A stretch of 64,000 bases of DNA, from contig NZ_MTBP01000001.1 of assembly GCF_002911665.1 (NCBI RefSeq), positions 1-64,000 on the forward strand, written 5' to 3'. Below the pieces are notes generated by a model that was not told where the DNA came from, ran no database searches, and saw only the letters and a list, made by a program, of their open reading frames with translations. The translations under genes and the position numbers were made by a program. How positions within the stretch are numbered: position 1 is the stretch's first letter; the number at the start of each line of letters is the position of its first letter. Shown piece after piece: positions 24,371 through 34,015 of the stretch. Source of the stretch: Actinomadura rubteroloni. GTDB lineage: Bacteria > Actinomycetota > Actinomycetes > Streptosporangiales > Streptosporangiaceae.

Positions 24371-27300
24371 ATGCGGATGCGCTCGACCGGCGCCCTTCTG
24401 GTCGCCCTCGCCCTGCTCGGCCTGCCGGCCGCCGCCGCGGGAGGCGGTTACCCCGACGACCCGTCCTACGCCCCGCTGGAGGGCGGCGGCGCGTGCTCGA
24501 AGGTCGCCGGGAACGAACAGCACGGGCTGTACTCGTTCATGCCGCGCTGCACGCCGAACGCCAAGGACCCGGAGAACGCGTCCGGCATGTCGGTGGACAA
24601 GGCATGGCGCGACTACACGACCGGGTCGCCGGCGGTGACGATCGCGTACGTCGAGGCGGGCATCAACTGGCACGGGGACGACGTCGCCGAGCTGGCCGAC
24701 AAGGTCTTCCTCAACACCGGGGAGCTGCCCAAGCCGCAGGGGTCGTCCACCTACGACAAGGACGGCGACGGTGCCGTCACCGCCGCCGACTACGGCGACG
24801 ACCCGCGCGTCAAGGACTCCAACGGCAACAAGCGCATCGACCCCGAAGACCTCATCGTCGCGTTCTCCAACGGCAAGGACGACGACGAGAACGGCTTCGT
24901 CGACGACATCTCAGGGTGGGACTTCTACGACCGTCAGAACGACCCCGCCACGTACGACGCCACGTACGGGCACGCCAACGACCAGATGCGGAAGGCCGCC
25001 GCGCAGACCAACAACGCGACGGCGGGGGCGGGGATCTGCCCGCGCTGCCGCGTCCTGCCGGTCCGCGCGGGCCAGGAGGCCCTGGACCGGACGGACGACC
25101 TCGCGCAGGCCTGGCTCTACGCGGCGCACATGGGCGCCAAGGTGATCGTGAGCACGACGGCCGACCTCGGTTATTCGTCGTACATGCGGCAGACCGTCGA
25201 GAAGCTGTGGCGCGAGGGCGTCGTGATGGTGGAGGCGAGCAACGACTTCGACTCCACCGATCACCAGGGCGGCATGTTCTGGCCGCACGTGGTTCCGGGG
25301 AACGGGCTGGTCGCCAACACGACGGGCAGCATCCCGGACCCGCTCGCCAACCCGTTGACGACCACGTACCGAACCCGCTCGGGCCAGACGTCGTTCGGCG
25401 CGAAGTCGATGTTCTCGGTGTCCACGCAGGGCGGTTCTACGTCGGAGTCCACGCCGACGACCGGTGGTGTGTTCGGGCTGCTTCTGTCCTACGGGCTCCA
25501 GATCGGGCATCCGCTGACCAATGAGGAGGCGATCCAGGTCCTGCGGGCGACGGCGTCCGACATCGACGATCCGTCGCTCGGCTGGCCGGGCAAACCGGGA
25601 TGGGACCGCCAGTACGGGTACGGACGGCCCAACGTCGCCAAGGCCCTCGCGGCGATCAAGGCGGGCGCGGTGCCGCCCGTCGGGTCGATCACGAGTCCGG
25701 ACTGGTACGCGCTGTACGACCCGTCCCAGACGGACAAGGTGGACGTCAGCGGCTATGTCGCCGCGCCGCGCTCCCCGAATTACCGGTACGAACTCCAGTG
25801 GGCGCCGGGGATCGAGCCCGGCGACAAGGCGTACGCGACGGCCGGCTCCGGCTCGGGGACGGCGCCGCACGACGGCAGGATCGGCACGCTGGACCTGTCA
25901 AGTGTCCCCGAGTCGGTGTGGAAGAAGGCGTACGGGCTGTCGTCGGACAAGGCGCTGTCGTCCACCGAGCAGTACACGGTGACGCTGCGGCTCCGCGTCT
26001 GGGACGCGGCCGGACGGATGTCCGAGGAGCGCCGCGCCATCGCCGTCCACCACGACCCGGCGCTGCGGCCCGGGTTCCCGATGAAGCTCGGGATCGGCAA
26101 CGAGAGCCAGCCCGCGCTCGCCGACCTGACCGGCACCGGACGGCAGGCGATCGTCTACGGCGACGGCGACGGACGCGTCCACGCCCGCGACGGGGAGACC
26201 GGCCGCGAACTGCCCGGCTGGCCCGCCGCGACGCTGCCGACCGTCCCGCAGCACGCCTATCCGGGGATCGACCCGGGGCACGAGCCGATCGTCGCGCCGG
26301 TCGCCGTCGGGGACCTGTTCCACGACGGACGGCAGGAGGTCGTCGTCACGAGCACGACCGGGCGCACCTACGCGTTCTCGGCGTCCGGACGGCTGCTGCC
26401 GGGCTGGCCGAAGACGCTCGACACGGGCGTGACCGCGCCGCCGATCCCGCGTCCCGCGCTGCGGTACACGCGGCTCCCGGCGCGGGGCGCGACCGCGTCG
26501 CCGCTGCTCGCCGACCTGGACGGCGACGGACGGCTCGACATCGTCCAGGGCGGCTGGGACGGGCGGCTGCACGCCTGGCGGCCGGACGGCTCGTCGCTGC
26601 CCGGCTGGCCGGTGCGGGTGACGCTGGACGCACCACCGCCGTCCGGATACGTCCGGATCAATGACCAGAAGCTGCCCGGTATGCCCGCCCTCGCGGACCT
26701 GGACGGCGACGGTAAGCCCGAGATCGTCGTCCGCTCCCAGTACTCCGACACCAAGGGGCCGGGCGAGCAGTTCTACGGCGCGAACTACGTGTTCGCCTAC
26801 CACGCGTCCGGCGCGCCGGTGCGCGGCTGGCCCGTGCGGATGAACTCCACGCTGACGTTCTACGGGTCCGCGCAGGAGTTCATCACCGAGGGCGTCAACC
26901 AGCCCGCCGTCGCCGACGTGGACGGCGACGGACGCGACGAGGTGGCGACCGGCCCGTCGTTCGGCCCGACCTACCTGATCTCGGGTGCCGGGAAGATCGT
27001 CAAGAACTACGGCCCGCTGGAGAACATCGCGGGACAACTGTCGCCGGGCGCGGTGCTCGGCGGCGCCCTCGGCCCGGACGTCCCGCTGTCGTTCACGACG
27101 TCCGGCGCGTTCGGCCGGTTCGGGCCGTTCGGCAGGCTCGGCTACAGCGAGGCCGGGTCGGGCGCGTTGTCGCTGGTCGCGGCGCTGCTGTTCCCCGGCA
27201 GCGGGCAGGCGATCGGGAACTACGAACGCGGCTACGACGCGGCGACGGCGCTGCCCGTCCTCGGCTTCCCGCAGGGACGGACGGGGCTCGGCTTCCTCGG

Positions 27301-27856
27301 CGCCCCGATCATCACCGACCTCACCGGCGACGGGAAGGCCGAGATCGTGGACGGCGGCGACACCTCGACGCTGCACGCGTTCACCGGCTCGGGCCGGCAG
27401 GCGCCGGGCTTCCCGGCGTTCACCGGCGGCTGGACGCTCTGGTCGCCGTCGGCCGGGGACCTGGACGGCGACGGCGGAACGGACCTGGTGACGACCACCC
27501 GCGAGGGCTACCTCTTCGCCTGGAAGACGTCCGGGAAGGCCGCCGCGAACACCGAGTGGTGGACCTACCACCACGACGAGCGCCGGACGGGCCGCTACGG
27601 CGCCGACACCCGCGCCCCCGGCCCGCTGCGCGACGCCGCCCGCTCCGCCACGACGCTGACCTTCACCGCGCCGGGCGACGACCTGTTCGCCGGCCGTGTG
27701 ACGTCCTACCGGATCACGGCGGGGGGACGCACGACGATCGTCTCCGCGACATCGGCTGCGAACACGATCCAGCGTTTGACCGTCCCGGCGGGCCCGATAA
27801 CCGTCCAGCCGGTGGACGACGCGAACAACTACGGCCCACCTCAGACATTCAACTAA
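24371..27856 (+). CDS. Secreted subtilase-like protein with FG-GAP beta-propeller
   Basis: The 1161-residue protein has a signal peptide (STGALLVALALLGLPAAAAG), an S8-like domain, at least six FG-GAP/VCBS-type repeats (ADLDGDGRLDIVQGG, ADVDGDGRDEVATG and similar, about 620-1080) and a C-terminal fibronectin-like domain. In the S8 domain the usual catalytic Asp position is Glu95 (AYVEAGINWHGDD), with His201 (YGHANDQ), Asn291 (EASND) and Ser358 (GSTSESTPTTGG). An insertion at 129-180 holds calcium-loop-like DKDGDGAVTAAD and DSNGNKRIDPED. ATG at 24371 follows GGAG; upstream in-frame ATG/GTG codons at 24323 and 24344 are alternatives. It may be a weak or altered-triad protease acting on the cell surface. 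Confidence 0.9.
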   Translation: MRMRSTGALLVALALLGLPAAAAGGGYPDDPSYAPLEGGGACSKVAGNEQHGLYSFMPRCTPNAKDPENASGMSVDKAWRDYTTGSPAVTIAYVEAGINWHGDDVAELADKVFLNTGELPKPQGSSTYDKDGDGAVTAADYGDDPRVKDSNGNKRIDPEDLIVAFSNGKDDDENGFVDDISGWDFYDRQNDPATYDATYGHANDQMRKAAAQTNNATAGAGICPRCRVLPVRAGQEALDRTDDLAQAWLYAAHMGAKVIVSTTADLGYSSYMRQTVEKLWREGVVMVEASNDFDSTDHQGGMFWPHVVPGNGLVANTTGSIPDPLANPLTTTYRTRSGQTSFGAKSMFSVSTQGGSTSESTPTTGGVFGLLLSYGLQIGHPLTNEEAIQVLRATASDIDDPSLGWPGKPGWDRQYGYGRPNVAKALAAIKAGAVPPVGSITSPDWYALYDPSQTDKVDVSGYVAAPRSPNYRYELQWAPGIEPGDKAYATAGSGSGTAPHDGRIGTLDLSSVPESVWKKAYGLSSDKALSSTEQYTVTLRLRVWDAAGRMSEERRAIAVHHDPALRPGFPMKLGIGNESQPALADLTGTGRQAIVYGDGDGRVHARDGETGRELPGWPAATLPTVPQHAYPGIDPGHEPIVAPVAVGDLFHDGRQEVVVTSTTGRTYAFSASGRLLPGWPKTLDTGVTAPPIPRPALRYTRLPARGATASPLLADLDGDGRLDIVQGGWDGRLHAWRPDGSSLPGWPVRVTLDAPPPSGYVRINDQKLPGMPALADLDGDGKPEIVVRSQYSDTKGPGEQFYGANYVFAYHASGAPVRGWPVRMNSTLTFYGSAQEFITEGVNQPAVADVDGDGRDEVATGPSFGPTYLISGAGKIVKNYGPLENIAGQLSPGAVLGGALGPDVPLSFTTSGAFGRFGPFGRLGYSEAGSGALSLVAALLFPGSGQAIGNYERGYDAATALPVLGFPQGRTGLGFLGAPIITDLTGDGKAEIVDGGDTSTLHAFTGSGRQAPGFPAFTGGWTLWSPSAGDLDGDGGTDLVTTTREGYLFAWKTSGKAAANTEWWTYHHDERRTGRYGADTRAPGPLRDAARSATTLTFTAPGDDLFAGRVTSYRITAGGRTTIVSATSAANTIQRLTVPAGPITVQPVDDANNYGPPQTFN

Positions 27857-28227
27857 TCCATTGTCCTCCCAGCGCCTGAGAACAAACCGCGCCCCGCGGC
27901 CGCGTGAACGCGCAGGAAAAGCCGCTTGCGCCGGACGGCCGACGGGTGAACGGACGGCGTCCGGCCGGTGCTCCGGTTGTCCGCCGGTGCGTGCGCGGCG
28001 CACCGGCGTTGGCACCCGGCCGAATTGCGTTCAGCCGCGGGTGTTTTCTTGCGCGCTTCCTGCCAAATTCTCGCGCGGGCGCTTGTCGTCCGGTGAGTCG
28101 GACTTCTCGGTTTGTCAGGTGATCGACAAGTCTGGGGTCGGAGAGACTCGGCGGACGTCTGCCATTGGCGCGTTTCGCGAATTACGATGGCCCGCCGTAT
28201 CGGGGGGTTCGAACTCGGAAGGTGACG
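27857..28227. other. Intergenic region without a recognised gene
   Basis: The 371-bp stretch between the subtilase and esterase genes has lower GC than its flanks (for example AATTGCGTTCAG and CCAAATTCTCG) and no convincing frame. An imperfect dyad TTGTC...GACAA (28112..28129) lies about 100 nt before the esterase start and could be an operator. No terminator or riboswitch core was recognised. Confidence 0.5.
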
Positions 28228-29253
28228 ATGCGCTGCTCTTCTCGCGCTCTGCGCAGACTGGCGGGAGGCGCTCTGTCGCTCCTGCTCACGGCGGGCGTGC
28301 TGCCGGGCCTCGCCCGGCCGGCCGCCGGGGATCAGACGCTCCCGGCCGACGACGGCGCGCGGATCAAGGCGGAGACCTGGATCGATTCCCGGACCGTGGA
28401 CCTCACCGTCACGACGCCCGCGATCGGGGACGACGAGATGATCCGCGTCATCGTGCCGCCGGGCTGGTCGCCGACGGCGTCCCGCACGTGGCCGGTCGTC
28501 TACGCCTACCAGGGCGGCAACGACGACTACCTGTCGTGGGTGAGAGGCAGCCAGATCTCCGATCTCGCCGCGCAGTGGGGCGTGCTCGTGGTGATGCCGT
28601 CCGGCGGTAAGTCCGGCGGGTTCTCCGACTGGTGGAACTACGGCAAGGGCGGAACCCCGAAGTGGGAGACGTTCCACACCACCGAGGTCCTCCAGCTCCT
28701 CGAACGCAATTACCACGCCGGGACGCGGCGGGCCGCGCTCGGCGTCTCCTCCGGCGGGCAGGGCGCGATCGCGTACGCGGCGCGGCATCGCGGCATGTTC
28801 ACCTACGCGGCGAGTTTCAGCGGTCTGCTCCACATCTCCTCCGCTCCCATCCAGTGGACGCTGATGCTCCAGGGCGTCACGTTCAATTCCGACCCGTTCG
28901 CCGTCTGGGGCGTCCCCGGGTTCGACGACGCGAACTGGAAGGCCCACGACCCCTACGAACTCGCCGACAAGCTGCGCGGCACCGAGCTGTACATCTCCAG
29001 CGGGACGACCGGGCTCCCCGGCCCGCTGGACGACCCGTCCAAGACTCCCCCCGACTCCAATCTCTACGGCGCGACCGGCGAGCTGATCGTCGGCAGCACC
29101 GCGAAGGACTTCGTCGCCCGGCTGCAGCGGCTCGGCATCCCCGCGACGACGCATCTGTACGGAGACGGCTGGCACAACTGGAACTACTGGCGCCGGGAGC
29201 TGGCGACCGAATGGCCGCTGATGATGAAGGCACTCGGCGCGGAAAAGGTGTGA
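28228..29253 (+). CDS. Secreted alpha/beta-hydrolase esterase (FrmB/antigen 85-like)
   Basis: The 341-residue protein has an Arg-containing signal peptide (ALRRLAGGALSLLLTAGVLPGLARPAAG) and an alpha/beta-hydrolase fold: VIVPPGWSPTASRTWPVVYAYQGGNDD, nucleophile Ser174 in GVSSGGQGA, and His316 in YGDGWHNWNYW. These are features of the esterase D/antigen 85 group, which in actinobacteria includes mycolyl- and acyl-transferases and plain esterases. The start follows GGAAGGTG. The next gene begins 4 nt after its stop, so the pair forms an operon. The acyl substrate is unknown. Confidence 0.9.
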   Translation: MRCSSRALRRLAGGALSLLLTAGVLPGLARPAAGDQTLPADDGARIKAETWIDSRTVDLTVTTPAIGDDEMIRVIVPPGWSPTASRTWPVVYAYQGGNDDYLSWVRGSQISDLAAQWGVLVVMPSGGKSGGFSDWWNYGKGGTPKWETFHTTEVLQLLERNYHAGTRRAALGVSSGGQGAIAYAARHRGMFTYAASFSGLLHISSAPIQWTLMLQGVTFNSDPFAVWGVPGFDDANWKAHDPYELADKLRGTELYISSGTTGLPGPLDDPSKTPPDSNLYGATGELIVGSTAKDFVARLQRLGIPATTHLYGDGWHNWNYWRRELATEWPLMMKALGAEKV

Positions 29254-29257
29254 CCGC

Positions 29258-31126
29258 ATGGATCTGAGGACCCGGTGGACGCCGGCGGCCGTGGCTCTCG
29301 GCCTCGTCGCGGACGGCCTGTGGCGCCGTTCGCGCGCGGCCCGGCTGAACGTCCTCCCGCCCCCCGCCCCGACCGATGACGCGCAGGCTGACGAGGACGC
29401 CGGTGACTTCCGGTTCGTCACCGCCGCCGGCGTCGACGTCGACCCCGCCACCCGCGCCGCCGCGCTCGCCCACGCGGCCCGGGAAGGGCTCGACGTGCTG
29501 GAACTCGTCCCGGCGGGCCTGGACACGGCCCGCGCCCTGGAACTCCTGCGGCGGCTCGACCCCGCGTCCTACCGGGCCGCACGGCTCGCGCGCGGGGAGA
29601 CCGCCGGGCACGCCGTCCTCGTCCGCGAGCGCGTGCTGCGCCGCGCCCGCGCGGACGACGTGCTCGACCGCCCAGGCGGCCTGTCACCGGCCGAGCTGGA
29701 CGCCCTCGCCGTCAAGCTCAAGCGGCACGCTCCCACGACCACCGACCTCGCCGTCGCGCCGGACCTGGCGGCACGGCCGGCGGCGGCGTTCACCCCGCGC
29801 GACCGGCGCGCCGTCCTGCGGACGCGCTGGCACCTCGACCTCCCCACCCATCTGACGACCGTGCTCGGCGGTTTCGCGGCGGCGGCGCTGTTCGCGGCGC
29901 GCCGGCCCCGGCCCGCGGCGGCGGTGCTCGCGGCGGCGTGCGCGCAGCCCTACCTCGCGACGGCGCGCACGCCGCTGCGTCCGCGCGACCGAGGCCGCTT
30001 CGCGCTGCTGCGCCCCGTCGCGGCCCCGGCGCGCTGGGCGCAGGTCGCCCTCGCGCGCGAGGAGGCGGACCCGGACCTCCCCCGCCTCCGCGCCCGGTAC
30101 CGCGACGACCTCGCGCTCGGCGTGGAGCGTTTCCTCGAAGCACCCCGCACCGACTGTCCGTGGTGCGGTGCCCACTCTCCGCGTCCATACATCACCAGCC
30201 TCGACTACCAGCAGCGCAAGCCGGGGACGTTCCGGCTCGACCGCTGCACCTCCTGCGGACACGTCTTCCAGAACCCGCGCCTCAACGAGGACGGCCTGGA
30301 GTTCTACTACCGGGACTACTACGACGGGATCGGCGAGGCGGAGGTCGAGCGCGGGTTCCAGCTCAGCGGCGAGCACTACCGGGCGCGAGCCGGGATGCTC
30401 CGGGGGCGCGCGGTCCCCCGGGCGTGGCTCGACGTGGGCGGCGGTCACGGGCACTTCTGCAACGCCGCCCGCGACATCTGGCCGGACACCCGCTTCGACG
30501 CCCTCGACTTCGGGTCGGGGATCATCGAGGCCGAGCGCCGCGGCTGGGTCGACCTCGCCCACTACGGCCAGTTCCGGAACCTGGCCGACAAGCTGGTCGG
30601 CTCCTACGACGTCGTCAGCATGCACCACTACCTGGAACACACCCTCGATCCGCTCGCCGAACTCGACGCGGCGGCCCGGGTGCTGCCCGCCGGAGGACAT
30701 CTGCTCATCGAGGTGCCCGACCCCGAATCGCCCGTCGCCCGGCTGGCGAAACGATGGTGGCACAACTGGTTCCAGCCGCAGCACCTCCACTTCATTCCTG
30801 TGGATAACCTCGTCGAGGCGCTGGCGGCGCGGGGGCTGCGGACGGTCGCCGTCGACCGCGGCACGGCGCACCAGCACATCGACCTGCTCATGGTCGTCAT
30901 GCTGATGCTGAACCGTGTCGCGCCCGTCCACCCGGACCGGCCGTGGGCGCCGCCGGGCCGCCGCCTCCCGCGCGTCGCGGCGCGGGTCGCCCTGACGCTC
31001 GCCGGGACGCCGCTGATGGTCGTGGCGGGCACGGCGGACCAGCTCGCGCGGCCGCTCGTCCACCGCTTCGGCGGCGCGAACACCTACCGCGTCCTCGCCC
31101 GCAAGGAGGACGTCACCGAGGCGTGA
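29258..31126 (+). CDS. Membrane-associated class I methyltransferase with zinc ribbon
   Basis: The 622-residue protein has an N-terminal region of about 280 residues with a hydrophobic pair (THLTTVLGGFAAAALFAARRPRPAAAVLAAACA), a CxxC...CxxC zinc ribbon (DCPWCGAHSPRPYI and RCTSCGHVFQNPRL), and a SAM-binding domain: RAWLDVGGGHGHFCNAARD, then VSMHHYLEHTLDPLAEL and HLLIEVPDPESP. A C-terminal hydrophobic helix (VALTLAGTPLMVVAGTADQL) follows. The ribbon-methyltransferase core resembles C-methyltransferases of sugar and lipid pathways. Its tight coupling to a secreted esterase suggests envelope-lipid or surface-glycan modification; this is inference. Confidence 0.87.
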   Translation: MDLRTRWTPAAVALGLVADGLWRRSRAARLNVLPPPAPTDDAQADEDAGDFRFVTAAGVDVDPATRAAALAHAAREGLDVLELVPAGLDTARALELLRRLDPASYRAARLARGETAGHAVLVRERVLRRARADDVLDRPGGLSPAELDALAVKLKRHAPTTTDLAVAPDLAARPAAAFTPRDRRAVLRTRWHLDLPTHLTTVLGGFAAAALFAARRPRPAAAVLAAACAQPYLATARTPLRPRDRGRFALLRPVAAPARWAQVALAREEADPDLPRLRARYRDDLALGVERFLEAPRTDCPWCGAHSPRPYITSLDYQQRKPGTFRLDRCTSCGHVFQNPRLNEDGLEFYYRDYYDGIGEAEVERGFQLSGEHYRARAGMLRGRAVPRAWLDVGGGHGHFCNAARDIWPDTRFDALDFGSGIIEAERRGWVDLAHYGQFRNLADKLVGSYDVVSMHHYLEHTLDPLAELDAAARVLPAGGHLLIEVPDPESPVARLAKRWWHNWFQPQHLHFIPVDNLVEALAARGLRTVAVDRGTAHQHIDLLMVVMLMLNRVAPVHPDRPWAPPGRRLPRVAARVALTLAGTPLMVVAGTADQLARPLVHRFGGANTYRVLARKEDVTEA

Positions 31127-31135
31127 ACCGCTCCC

Positions 31136-31170
31136 GCGCCCGTCCTCGCCCTCAGGTGGAGGACGGGCGC
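31136..31170. terminator. Bidirectional terminator
   Basis: GCGCCCGTCCTC and GAGGACGGGCGC form a perfect 12-pair hairpin with an 11-nt loop, between the convergent methyltransferase and WYL regulator genes. Confidence 0.85.
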
Positions 31171-31198
31171 ACCCGTTTCGGGCGTGCCGGAGAACCCC

Positions 31199-32158
31199 TC
31201 ACCGCTCATCGGTTCCGGAGGCCCCGGCATAACGGCGGGCCATGCGCGCGCAGGCGGCGCGGAGTTCCGGCGGCCCGACGATCGTGAAATCGGCGTCGAA
31301 CCGGCCGACGGCGGCGGCGAGGCCGGGCCACGACCACGATCCGAGGACGAGCCGGCACCGGTCCGGCCCGAGTTCCTCGACCATTCCGTCGCGGACGAAC
31401 GGCGACACCTCGGCGGCGGGCGATTCGAGGATGACCTCGCCGGTGCAGGGCCACCCGCCGGAACCGCCCGAGAACCGGTCGGCGACGAACGCCGCGACAT
31501 TTCCGCCGGGCAGTTCCCGGGGCCGGAACCGAGGCCCGGTCGGAATGCTCGGGACGATCCGGTCCACGCGGAAAGTCCGCCAGTCGTCCCGGTCGAGATC
31601 GAACGCCACGAGATACCAGCGTCCGCCCCACGTCACCAGATGATGAGGTTCGACGCGGCGCGGCTCACGAGCCCTCGCGTAGGCGAAGCGCAGCACCTCG
31701 CGGGCGTGGACGGCGGCGCTGAGCGCGACGAGCACACCGCTGTCGACCTGCGGTTCCGTCCCGGCCGCGGGCCGCGCGACGGCGGTGACCCGGACGGTGT
31801 CGACGCGGTGGCGCAGCCGCGCGGGCATGACCTGCCGGACGGTGGTCAGCGCCCGCGCCGCCGCCTCCTCGATTCCCGCCCCCGCGGTCGCGGCGATCTG
31901 CAGAGCGACGGCCAGGGCGACGGCCTGCTCGTCGTCGAAAAGGAGCGGCGGCAGCTCCGCGCCCGCGCCGAGCCGGTAACCGCCGTCCGGGCCTTTCACG
32001 GCCGCGATCGGATAGCCCAGTTCGCGCAGCCGGTCGACGTCGCGGCGAACGGTGCGCGGGCTGACCTCCAGCCGTTCGGCCAGGAGGGCGCCCGGCCAGT
32101 CCCGGCGGGCCTGCAACAACGAGAGCAGCGCCAGCAGCCGCGCGGAAGTCTTCGGCAT
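31199..32158 (-). CDS. WYL-domain transcriptional regulator (DeoR/YafY type)
   Basis: The 319-residue protein has an N-terminal HTH_11 (KTSARLLALLSLLQARRDWPGALLAERLEVSPRTVRRDVDRLRELGYPI), then a WYL domain (EPHHLVTWGGRWYLVAFDLDRDDWRTFRVDRI) and a C-terminal WCX extension. ATG at 32158 follows GGAGGAC. It is divergent from the SMP-30 gene with a 170-bp gap and is the natural candidate to regulate it. The ligand is unknown; no clear dyad was found in the gap. Confidence 0.92.
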   Translation of the reverse strand: MPKTSARLLALLSLLQARRDWPGALLAERLEVSPRTVRRDVDRLRELGYPIAAVKGPDGGYRLGAGAELPPLLFDDEQAVALAVALQIAATAGAGIEEAAARALTTVRQVMPARLRHRVDTVRVTAVARPAAGTEPQVDSGVLVALSAAVHAREVLRFAYARAREPRRVEPHHLVTWGGRWYLVAFDLDRDDWRTFRVDRIVPSIPTGPRFRPRELPGGNVAAFVADRFSGGSGGWPCTGEVILESPAAEVSPFVRDGMVEELGPDRCRLVLGSWSWPGLAAAVGRFDADFTIVGPPELRAACARMARRYAGASGTDER

Positions 32159-32328
32159 GTCCTCCATTCTGCCGGTGGAAGAGGACATCACCTGGCCGCT
32201 ACCTCGGGCCCGTCGGGCTGGGCGCGCGCCTGCGGAATGCTGCGGGACCGTTGCGGCGGCGGGAATCCGTCCCGGAGCGATGATTTTCCCCGGCGCGGAC
32301 GGTCTGCACCGGCGTCGAAGGGAGAGTC

Positions 32329-33174
32329 GTGGACAAGGTGAAAGTGCTGCTCGACGGGCGCGGGCTGGTGGAATCGCCGCGCTGGCACGAGGGCAGGCTG
32401 TATTTCTCGGACTGGTCGTCCGGCGAGGTCATCGCGGTCGACCTCGCCGGGCGCGATGAAGTGGTCGCACGCGTCGATTCGCTGCCCCTCTGCACGGCGT
32501 GGCTGCCGGACGGCGATCTGCTCATCGTCTCGTCGCGCGAGGGAAAGCTGCTGCGCCGGAGTTCCGACGGCTCGCTCACCGTCCACGCCGACCTCGGCGA
32601 ACCGGGGTGGAACGACATCGTCGTGGACGATCGCGGAAACGCCTACGTCAACCGCCTCGGTTTCGACCTGGCGACGGGCGAGCCGCCCAAGCCGGGATTC
32701 GTCCACCTGGCCACGCCCGACGGCAGGGTGCGCCGGGTCGCGGACGGCATCGAGTTCCCCAACGGAATGGCGGTGACGGCCGACGGTTCGACGCTGATCG
32801 TCGCCGATTCCTACGCCCACCGGCTCGTCGCGTTCGACATCGAACCGGACGGCGGGCTCTCCGGCCGGCGCGTCTGGGCCGACCTCGGCGACGGCACTCC
32901 GGACGGCATCTGCATCGACGCCGCGAACGCCGTCTGGTACGCCGACGTGCCGAATCAACGCTGCGTCCGGGTGGCCGAAGGCGGCGCAGTCCGGCAGACG
33001 ATCGACTTGGACCGGGGCGGTTTCGCGTGCGTTCTCGGCGGCCCCGAGAAAAGGACGCTGTTCATCGTGGCCGCGCAATGGGCGGGCTTTTCCGGCCCGT
33101 CCGGTCCCGTCCCGCCGGGCACCGGGCAGGTCCTCGCGGTGGAGGTGGACGTGCCGGGCGCGGGCCGTCCCTAG
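32329..33174 (+). CDS. SMP-30/gluconolactonase-family hydrolase
   Basis: The 281-residue six-bladed propeller contains LVESPRWHEGRLYFSDWSSGEV with the metal-binding Glu, GWNDIVVDDRGNAYVNRLGF with the Asn, and NGMAVTADGSTLIVADSYAHRL with the Asp, as in SMP-30 lactonases. The likely reaction is hydrolysis of a sugar lactone or related ester. The start codon is GTG (shown as Met), after GGGAGAGTC. Its stop codon shares CTAG with the stop of the convergent sigma gene. Confidence 0.9.
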   Translation: MDKVKVLLDGRGLVESPRWHEGRLYFSDWSSGEVIAVDLAGRDEVVARVDSLPLCTAWLPDGDLLIVSSREGKLLRRSSDGSLTVHADLGEPGWNDIVVDDRGNAYVNRLGFDLATGEPPKPGFVHLATPDGRVRRVADGIEFPNGMAVTADGSTLIVADSYAHRLVAFDIEPDGGLSGRRVWADLGDGTPDGICIDAANAVWYADVPNQRCVRVAEGGAVRQTIDLDRGGFACVLGGPEKRTLFIVAAQWAGFSGPSGPVPPGTGQVLAVEVDVPGAGRP

Positions 33175-34013
33175 CCGAGGCGGGCCGGGTCGGCGAGGAC
33201 GTCGATCGCGACGATCCGGCCGCCGGCGACCGTGAACGCCATGATCGAGAGCGGGCGGCCGTCGCGGACGACCGTCACGCCCGCCGCGCCGTTGATCAGC
33301 GCCGGACGCGCGTACGGGCTGAACCCCCCGAACATGACGGCCTGGCCGGCCACCTCGCGGGCGCCCCGGACCGTCACCGTGAGCCCGGTGCGGCCCGCGC
33401 CGCCGTCGGACCGCAGGACGACGCCGGGGTCCAGCACGGCGACGAGCGCGTCGAGGTCCCCGGCGCGGGCGGCGGCGAAGAACCCGTCCACGACCGCGCG
33501 CTGGACGGCGATGGAACGGTCCGGCGCGGGCGCCTGGTCGCGCACGCGGCGCCGCGCCCGGCTCGCGAGCTGCCGTGTCGCGGCCGGTGTCCGCTCGATC
33601 ATGACGGCGATGTCCTCGAACGGCACCGCGAACATGTCGTGCAGCACGAACGCGACGCGCTCGGGCGGCGTCAGGGTTTCGAGCACGACCATCAGCGCGA
33701 GGCCGACCGCGTCCGTCAGCACGGCCTCGTGTTCGGGGTCGAGCCCGGACGCGGGGTCCACGATCGGGTCCGGGATCCGCGGGTCGTAGGGCTCCTCGCC
33801 GCGCCGTTCCCGCGTGCGCAGGACGTCCAGGCACACGCGCGTGACGACGGTCGTCAGCCAGGCGCCGAGGTTCTCCACAGCCGCGACGTCCGCGCGCCGG
33901 AACCGCAGCCACGTCTCCTGGACCGCGTCGTCGGCCTCGGTCAGCGAGCCCAGCACGCGGTAGGCGACCGCGCGCAGCCGCGGCCGGTGCGCCTCGAAGC
34001 CCAGGTCGTTCAC
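33171..34013 (-). CDS. ECF41-type sigma factor with fused SnoaL domain (SigJ-like)
   Basis: The 280-residue protein has region 2 (RLRAVAYRVLGSLTEADDAVQETWLRFRRADVAAVENLGAWLTTVVTRVCLDVLR), region 4 (LTPPERVAFVLHDMFAVPFEDIAVMIERTPAATRQLASRARRRV) and a C-terminal SnoaL-like domain (VVDGFFAAARAGDLDALVAVLDPGVVLRSDGGAGR). The regulatory C-terminal tail ends VLADPARLG, equivalent in place to the NPDKL motif of ECF41. The GTG start is VNDLGFEAHRP. It faces an NmrA-type oxidoreductase across an ECF41-like promoter; the group is known to sit beside such COE genes. Confidence 0.93.
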   Translation of the reverse strand: MNDLGFEAHRPRLRAVAYRVLGSLTEADDAVQETWLRFRRADVAAVENLGAWLTTVVTRVCLDVLRTRERRGEEPYDPRIPDPIVDPASGLDPEHEAVLTDAVGLALMVVLETLTPPERVAFVLHDMFAVPFEDIAVMIERTPAATRQLASRARRRVRDQAPAPDRSIAVQRAVVDGFFAAARAGDLDALVAVLDPGVVLRSDGGAGRTGLTVTVRGAREVAGQAVMFGGFSPYARPALINGAAGVTVVRDGRPLSIMAFTVAGGRIVAIDVLADPARLG

Positions 34014-34015
34014 GG

